From contig PIVW01000028.1 in assembly GCA_003353825.1 (NCBI GenBank), positions 1-23,595 of the forward strand: 23,595 bases of DNA, read 5' to 3'. Below are positions 18,701 through 23,595 of this stretch, in pieces. The position numbers and the translations under genes are program-made. Positions within the stretch are counted from its first letter, which is position 1. Each line of letters starts with the position of its first letter. The notes under the pieces are model-generated. The model made no database searches. It was not told where the DNA came from and saw only the letters and a list, made by a program, of their open reading frames with translations. This stretch comes from Chloroflexota bacterium. GTDB taxonomy: Bacteria; Chloroflexota; Anaerolineae; J102.

Positions 18701-20915
18701 TAGGGTATACAAGAAGCATCAAGTTGCTGCGCTCCCCTCAATGACAGGGTTGACAGAATTACCCACGGATAAGCCGATAGCGATCTACTATAGGCAGTCA
18801 ACAGAAGGGCAGGTTGGGAATATCTCGACAACCATTCAGACAGTAGATATGGTGGAGTATCTTAAGTTGCGTGGTTGGGCGGAGCACCACATCGTCATGG
18901 TCGATAGAGACAAGGGGATAAGCGGTACGACCAAGATTGATGAACGTCCAGGGATGAAATACCTGTATGAACTTATCACGGAAGGAAAAATCGGAGCCGT
19001 CGCTTGTCAGGACGAAGATCGCCTATTTCGGGATGTCACTCAGATTCAAGTCAACATCTTTGTCGACGCATGTAAGCGGTCAAATGTTCTGGTATTGACA
19101 CCGAGCATGGTTTATGACTTCGCCAATGAGATGACCGGATTATTTCATGCACGTCAATTTCGATTCAAATCAGAGATGGCGGCAGAGTATATCAATACTG
19201 TGATAAAGGGGAGGCTGCATCAGGCCAGAAAGCGAATTATCCTTGAGGGAAGATGGGCCGGGGCGTTCATTCCGGTGGGATACATGATTGATATGAGGAA
19301 GACACTGACGGATGGAAGTAAGAATGAGAACTGGCGTAAATACACCATTTTTGAGCCCTACGCTGAGGTAGTTCGCGAGTATTTTCGGCTCTTTCTGGCT
19401 TTCTCCGGTAATATCAGGAAAACACAGCAACACATTAAGCAACATGGTCCACACTATCCGCGGCCGGACGAGGTGTCTCCCCCTGAAGGTTATAAAGTGA
19501 ATTACAAACTAAAGAGCTACGACGGAAAGTATCATCCCAGTAGGCATGGGTTAAAAGAGATGCTCATAAATGCCCGTTTAATCGGCCACTGGCTATACGG
19601 AGATACGATTGTGATATGGAATAACCATCCTCCGATTATTGATGAAGACACCTTTATGCAGGCGTTCAATTATCGGTCAGCAGTAACACTAGATGGACGC
19701 ACCAACAGTATGTATCGTCCAGCCAGGCAACATGCACGTCCGTCGAAAGATGAGGAGCGTTCACAACCTCGACCGCTATGTGCTGGGTTGATACACACCT
19801 TAGAAAATGATGAATGGCGCAGAGTCGGAACAACTTGGCGCAAATCTCGACAACACTATGTGTATGCGCATGTGTCACATGATGACCAATCCAGATGGCT
19901 ATGGAAAAGAAAAGCTCAAGGAATTGATGAGGCGATTGCTCAACTTGTTAGAAATAAACTCGGTGAGACCTTTTCTGCCAGTGAATGGGATAGGACGATA
20001 GCTGTCTTTGAGAAGAACTATGTCAAGAACAAGAAGCAACAACACCAGCATCTGAAGCGACTAGAAGAGGTGATGGGGAATTTGATCTCCAGTTTGGGTA
20101 ACCTGACGAACACCCAAATGATATTGGCAACCCAGCAAAAATACGAAGCGATTCAGGAGGAGCACAACCGTCTAACGACAAGCCTAGCTGAGGATGACTC
20201 AGAAGCGAAACGCATGAGGAAGGTGAAGGAGCTTAGAGATAAGTGTGGCCCTGCGCTTGAGAACTGGGAAAGGTTGAATGATGAAGAAAAAAGGGCCATC
20301 ATTAACGCTTTCGTGTTCTGTGTTGAAGCAACACCAACCAAAGGACAGGGGCTGCACTTGAAAGTTAGGTGGCGGGACAACGGTTTTGATGAGTTACATC
20401 TGCGACGTCAATCTCGAACAGGTCTATTTTGGACACCTGATGAAATTGAGCGATTGCACACTTTGGTAGCATCGGGTGCTGGGCAAATAGAGATTGCCTC
20501 AGCATTTCCAGATCGAATATGGAAGGTAATCAAGGGGAAGTATAAAAGAGATATGGAAGGCAAAGCGTCACTCAAACTGCGTCCCAAACCCATTCGAGAT
20601 AGAGAGACTTATGGCGACTATTTGGCTCGTTCGCAGAATGATATCGTCGAACGGGTGGGTTCTGAGGATGGACCGAAAACTATCTCGCCAGCCCAGGCAG
20701 CAACAATATCGCCCCAACCCTCACGCCCAGCCCAACCCTTACGATCACACCAACCGCCACGGCGACACCCTCACCGACGCCATCAGCGCATGCCATTACG
20801 CTCAATGAGATATTGCCTTCACCTAAAAACCGTGATTGGGATGGAGACGGTAGAGCTGAGCATCTGGATGAGTGGATCGAACTCTACAACGACAGCGATC
20901 ATGCTGTGGATTTAG
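18693..20915 (+). CDS. Large serine recombinase (element integrase) with altered C-terminus
   Basis: 740 codons from the ATG at 18693, with AAGGAG at 18680-18685; a GTG at 18657 has no ribosome site. The resolvase domain begins IAIYYRQSTEGQ, placing the nucleophile at Ser36. DRDKGISGT and CQDEDRLFRD follow, then the recombinase domain (GRWAGAFIPVGYMIDM), a region where the zinc ribbon is expected but with a single Cys (about residue 364), a long coiled coil (about 430-540) and a Myb/SANT-like helix-turn-helix (FWTPDEIERLHTLVASGAGQ, about 577-620). The last 80 residues read out of frame through the T/P-linker and start of the lamin-tail gene, so they are not native. It catalyses integration of the element. 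Confidence 0.85.
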   Translation: MSNRVYKKHQVAALPSMTGLTELPTDKPIAIYYRQSTEGQVGNISTTIQTVDMVEYLKLRGWAEHHIVMVDRDKGISGTTKIDERPGMKYLYELITEGKIGAVACQDEDRLFRDVTQIQVNIFVDACKRSNVLVLTPSMVYDFANEMTGLFHARQFRFKSEMAAEYINTVIKGRLHQARKRIILEGRWAGAFIPVGYMIDMRKTLTDGSKNENWRKYTIFEPYAEVVREYFRLFLAFSGNIRKTQQHIKQHGPHYPRPDEVSPPEGYKVNYKLKSYDGKYHPSRHGLKEMLINARLIGHWLYGDTIVIWNNHPPIIDEDTFMQAFNYRSAVTLDGRTNSMYRPARQHARPSKDEERSQPRPLCAGLIHTLENDEWRRVGTTWRKSRQHYVYAHVSHDDQSRWLWKRKAQGIDEAIAQLVRNKLGETFSASEWDRTIAVFEKNYVKNKKQQHQHLKRLEEVMGNLISSLGNLTNTQMILATQQKYEAIQEEHNRLTTSLAEDDSEAKRMRKVKELRDKCGPALENWERLNDEEKRAIINAFVFCVEATPTKGQGLHLKVRWRDNGFDELHLRRQSRTGLFWTPDEIERLHTLVASGAGQIEIASAFPDRIWKVIKGKYKRDMEGKASLKLRPKPIRDRETYGDYLARSQNDIVERVGSEDGPKTISPAQAATISPQPSRPAQPLRSHQPPRRHPHRRHQRMPLRSMRYCLHLKTVIGMETVELSIWMSGSNSTTTAIMLWI
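20640..20710. other. Probable element-chromosome junction (right attachment site)
   Basis: Upstream of here the DNA encodes conserved recombinase sequence ending around YGDYLARS. From 20666 a second frame opens and encodes the T/P-rich linker (TPSPTLTITPTATATPSP) and the lamin-tail domain. The crossover must lie between these. Serine integrase cores are only two bases, so the exact position cannot be fixed from this window alone. Confidence 0.45.
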
Positions 20916-21862
20916 GAGGGTGGCGTTTGTGGCGAGGCGAGGTTGGAACTGATGGCTTACCCGATGGCTACTATTACAGAATGCCTGCCGGTAATGTGGT
21001 GGCGGCGCGTGGCTACCTGCTGATCTTCCGCAATGAGAGCGACCTCAGTTTGCCGGCCAGCGACGGCGCTTTGCATCTGGTCAGACCTGATCTCAGCATC
21101 GCCGACAGTTTTCTGTGGAACGATTTTCTGGGCTTCGATCGCTCCTACAGTCGCTTGCCAGATGGTACCGGCCCCTGGGGGAAACGTGATGTCACACCAG
21201 GACGTGCCAATCGTGCCGAGCCGACGCCGCGCCCCCAACCAACGGCAATTCCCTATGCAGGACCCGCACCGGCAAGTGGTACAGTGGGCGTTGCCGGGGC
21301 CTATGGAGCTGCACCCGATACCCGCATCACCATCGAAGGACGCGTGACCGTGCCACCTGCATTATTCGGCGACCGTATCCTCTATGTGCAGGATCGTTCG
21401 GCAGGTATAAAACTCTATCTTCGTTACGGACGCTATCCCTCAGTTAATTTAGGCGATCGTGTGCGTGTGACCGGATACGTGCGCGAGTTTCACAAAGGGC
21501 GTGAACTCAGCGTGCCCAGCTCGAGATGGATCACGGTACTCGGACCTGGTTCTGAGCCCCAACCCCGGTATGTGCGTACGGGCAGTCTCGGTGCGGGATT
21601 GGAAGGTCGCCTGATTATGGTGGTCGGAGCGATCACAGGCTTCCGGGAAAATCGCTTCTGGTTGGATGACGGCAGTGGTGGGGCGCAGATCTACGTCGAT
21701 TCGGATCTCTCTTGGCAGCGCCCCTATTTCAACAAAGGGGATGAGTGGGCTGTGATCGGTGTCGTCAGTCGTTACGATGACAGCTACCGAATCATGCCTC
21801 GCTATCAAACAGATATCAGCCCACCGCCAGGGATATTACCGGCCACGGGGGGATCGCACTGA
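20666..21862 (+). CDS. Lamin-tail/OB-fold surface protein, 5'-truncated by the element
   Basis: Open from 20666 but lacking a start codon and signal peptide; a TTG at 20813 would delete the first strand of the domain. After a T/P-rich linker comes a lamin-tail domain (ITLNEILPSP, DEWIELYNDSDHAVDLGGWR, AARGYLLIFRNESDL), about 20795-21220. A second linker (PTPRPQPTAIP) leads to two OB-fold-like units (TRITIEGRVTVPP, DRVRVTGYVREFHKG; GRLIMVVGAITGF, YVDSDLSW). The protein ends PPGILPATGGSH, an LPXTG-like motif with no membrane anchor after it. Such proteins are exported and bind surfaces or nucleic acid. It is the probable host target gene; its beginning should be at the left end of the element. 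Confidence 0.7.
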   Translation, partial: GWTENYLASPGSNNIAPTLTPSPTLTITPTATATPSPTPSAHAITLNEILPSPKNRDWDGDGRAEHLDEWIELYNDSDHAVDLGGWRLWRGEVGTDGLPDGYYYRMPAGNVVAARGYLLIFRNESDLSLPASDGALHLVRPDLSIADSFLWNDFLGFDRSYSRLPDGTGPWGKRDVTPGRANRAEPTPRPQPTAIPYAGPAPASGTVGVAGAYGAAPDTRITIEGRVTVPPALFGDRILYVQDRSAGIKLYLRYGRYPSVNLGDRVRVTGYVREFHKGRELSVPSSRWITVLGPGSEPQPRYVRTGSLGAGLEGRLIMVVGAITGFRENRFWLDDGSGGAQIYVDSDLSWQRPYFNKGDEWAVIGVVSRYDDSYRIMPRYQTDISPPPGILPATGGSH

Positions 21863-22354
21863 ATGTTGAGAGCGGGGGCTGTTCAGATTCAGTATGGGAG
21901 TGATCACATATCTCATTACAGCAGCAATTCTACAGACTTGATTGGGATGGGAAAGTCTGCTGGCTAAATCGATCGCCTCAAACTCTTGTTGCTGGCACGT
22001 AGGCATGGGTCCTCAAAAAGGGCCCCGTACATAGCCATATCTGCAGTTGTGATTTCACCCAGGTCTGTGACATCATGTTTCGGTACCGATTCATTTTTGT
22101 GATGATTGAACATGGCAATCGCTGCATCGAGCACGTTGTCGTCACAACTAATCCTAGCGATGTCTAACAGTGAGCCCGAGAGTGACACCGAGGGTGATGG
22201 TCGTTTGTATGGTCAAGGCCGATTTGGTATGATCATAGCGCCCGTGCCCTGTAATAACCTCATCCGCACCGATCTGACGCCAGAAACTGTGCCATTCTGA
22301 CATCGCTGCCGCCACATTCTTGCCACCTGTAAAGCCGACTACGACAATGGCAGC
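21863..22354. other. Region between the truncated host gene and the insertion sequence
   Basis: No intact gene. On the minus strand two overlapping frames (22154-22380 and 21964-22188) contain protein-like stretches (HAAIVVVGFTGGKNVAAAMS, then LLDIARISCDDNVLDAAIAM) in different frames, meeting around 22160-22190. This could be a gene broken by a frameshift and by the insertion sequence. The family is not recognised. No terminal inverted repeat of the insertion sequence could be fixed here. Confidence 0.3.
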
Positions 22355-23476
22355 ATGCTTTTCTCCCTTCTGGCGCAGCTGTGCGCCACGCTCATCGACC
22401 TCCTCCGCATTGCCCGTCTCTCCAACGACGACAAAGATCTCGAAATCCTCATCCTGCGGCAACAACTGGACATCCTCGTCCGCAAACAACAACATGCTGT
22501 GAGACCGAGCTGGGAAGAGAAATGGCCGCTGGCGGTATTGGCAGTCTCGTTGAAAAAGCGAGGTCGGCTCACGACCGGCCAGCTGGGTAGCATCCTCCGC
22601 ATCTTCAAACCGGAGACCGTGATCGGTTGGCATCGGGAACTGGTGCGCCGCAAGTGGAAGCAGAAACCGGTGGAATCAGGCGGTAGACCGCCGATCAGTA
22701 AAGAACTGAGCGTTCTGATCGTGCAACTGGCCAAAGAGAACACTCGCTGGGGCTATGGCAAGATCGCCGGCGAACTGCTGAAACTGGGCTATGATGTGTC
22801 AGAAAGCACGGTGCGTAACGTGCTCAAAGCCAATGACATCCTGCCAGCGCCAGTGCGATTTGGTTCGATAGGTTGGCGTACGTTGATGCGACACTACAAG
22901 CATCAGTTGCTGGCCTGCGACTTCTTTACGGTGGAGACACTTCGTCTACAAACACTGTACGTGTTCTTTTTCATCGAACTGGGTACCAGGCGCGTGCACC
23001 TGGCTGGTGTCACGGCCAATCCCGATGGGGCCTGGGTTACCCAGCAGGCGAGAAACATGATATGGACGCTGGATGAGCGTGAGACTGACACAGATCTGCG
23101 TTGTTTGATCAGAGACAATGACGGTAAGTATGCCTCCTCCTTTGACGCAGTATTCGAGTCAGAGGGGATGAAGATACTGCGCACACCCTACCAGGCACCC
23201 AATGCGAATTCATACGCTGAAAGATGGGTTTTGACTGCCCGAAGTGAGTGTCTTGACCACATCCTGATCTGGAACGAAGCGCACCTGCGGCGTGTGCTGA
23301 ACGAGTTTTCCACCTATTACAACACCCGCAGGCCGCACCAAGGATTGGCGCAGCAATCGCCGGTGTCTCGAGCACCTGCGGAAGCTACAGGCCCAGTGGC
23401 ATGTCGCCGGACATTGGGCGGGATCATCAACGATTACTACAGAACATCGACTGGGCTGGCTTTGCCATCGGTTTGA
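22355..23476 (+). CDS. Integrase-core (DDE) transposase of an insertion sequence
   Basis: 373 residues. The N-terminus (IARLSNDDKDLEILILRQQL) and the HTH region (LTTGQLGSILRIFKPETVIG, ENTRWGYGKIAGELLKLG) match IS3/IS481-like integrase-core transposases. The catalytic triad is D189 (LACDFF), D254 (RDNDGKY) and E289 (NSYAERW), with the D-34-E spacing of the rve domain. The C-terminal YYNTRRPHQGL is also typical. The length is normal for the group and the frame is intact, so the element may be active. The insertion-sequence ends are not resolved; a 9-mer atgggagtg occurs at 21894-21902 and 23477-23485 but may be chance. Confidence 0.85.
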   Translation: MLFSLLAQLCATLIDLLRIARLSNDDKDLEILILRQQLDILVRKQQHAVRPSWEEKWPLAVLAVSLKKRGRLTTGQLGSILRIFKPETVIGWHRELVRRKWKQKPVESGGRPPISKELSVLIVQLAKENTRWGYGKIAGELLKLGYDVSESTVRNVLKANDILPAPVRFGSIGWRTLMRHYKHQLLACDFFTVETLRLQTLYVFFFIELGTRRVHLAGVTANPDGAWVTQQARNMIWTLDERETDTDLRCLIRDNDGKYASSFDAVFESEGMKILRTPYQAPNANSYAERWVLTARSECLDHILIWNEAHLRRVLNEFSTYYNTRRPHQGLAQQSPVSRAPAEATGPVACRRTLGGIINDYYRTSTGLALPSV

Positions 23477-23595
23477 ATGGGAGTGCGAGCTAAGTGAATA
23501 GCAGGAGAAGAGCAGGAAATGATGATTCGTCGCGCCCGGCTCCGTTTGATACACACACACTCGTCTGCTCGTTGCGCCTAGCCGCTAGCCGAATG
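23477..23595. other. Downstream flank of the transposase gene
   Basis: 119 bp without a gene. It should contain the right end of the insertion sequence, but no inverted match to the sequence upstream of 22355 was found by eye. A short repeat of tagccgc/tagccg is seen at the very end. Confidence 0.3.

Larger units (their letters stand above)
1..20690. mobile_element. Integrative mobile element, right-hand part (left end outside window)
   Basis: The segment combines a VirD4/HerA-like coupling ATPase, two replication-relaxation proteins, Xis-like HTH proteins, a toxin-antitoxin locus and, at its right end, a large serine recombinase. The lamin-tail gene that follows has no 5' end; its frame opens only at 20666, inside the recombinase ORF. 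This fits insertion into that gene. The right boundary is estimated at about 20640-20710. The left boundary, any relaxase and the rest of the secretion apparatus would lie outside the window. It could be an ICE, an IME or an integrated plasmid. Confidence 0.6.

Noticed and set aside
20813..20815. TTG as the genuine start of the lamin-tail protein
   Set aside because: It would remove the first strand of the domain (ITLNEIL) encoded just upstream in the same frame, and no ribosome site precedes it.
21894..23485. 9-mer atgggagtg on both sides of the transposase as target-site duplication
   Set aside because: Longer than usual for this transposase group, not adjacent to any visible terminal inverted repeat, and plausible by chance.
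1..23595. CRISPR array, tRNA or rRNA genes
   Set aside because: No regularly spaced repeats, cloverleaf-type sequence or conserved rRNA stretches were seen.

Overview
The window looks like the right-hand part of a large integrative mobile element in a bacterial chromosome, most likely a Chloroflexota genome (Anaerolineae or Caldilineae type). The phylum is inferred from gene content only: an exported lamin-tail/OB-fold protein with T/P-rich linkers, replication-relaxation proteins, a very large serine recombinase and an integrase-core transposase. No rRNA, tRNA or CRISPR array was seen.

Layout. (1) 1-908: start of a leftward helix-turn-helix regulator running off the window edge, with an operator-like repeat cluster at its promoter, then a 640 bp spacer with a TATAAT box and a C-rich leader. 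(2) 909-10297: a rightward array of six genes ending in a hairpin terminator. They encode a small membrane zinc-ribbon protein, a VirD4/HerA-like DNA-pumping ATPase, a replication-relaxation protein, a lidless Hsp70, and two related J-domain-like proteins carrying BACON-like domains; the second adds helical repeats and a PQQ-type beta-propeller. (3) 10298-11747: gene-poor DNA with two inverted-repeat (MITE-like) structures and decayed reading frames. (4) 11748-14947: accessory genes: an unknown protein with an operator-controlled promoter, an Xis-like protein, a HigB/HigA pair followed by an orphan CopG antitoxin, two tandem mobile-element paralogues, and a second replication-relaxation protein that may be translated from a leaderless mRNA. 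(5) 15155-18363: unknown genes, two paralogous small HTH proteins facing outward around a GC-rich, strongly folded segment, and a tiny leftward unit (promoter, operator, leader hairpin, consensus Shine-Dalgarno, seven-codon ORF, terminator). (6) 18491-20915: terminator, small coupled ORF and large serine recombinase. (7) From about 20690: probable host DNA, a lamin-tail/OB-fold gene whose 5' end is missing, then an integrase-core insertion sequence.

How it fits together. The recombinase probably inserted the element into the lamin-tail gene. Its reading frame now runs about 220 bp into that gene in another frame, so the 3' end of the recombinase lies at the element boundary. The ATPase, zinc-ribbon protein and replication-relaxation proteins suggest DNA transfer or plasmid-like maintenance. 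The Hsp70/J-like/propeller genes appear to share their operon, and this is the best candidate for an undescribed system. The seven-codon unit at 16788-17002 is the best candidate for an overlooked small regulator.
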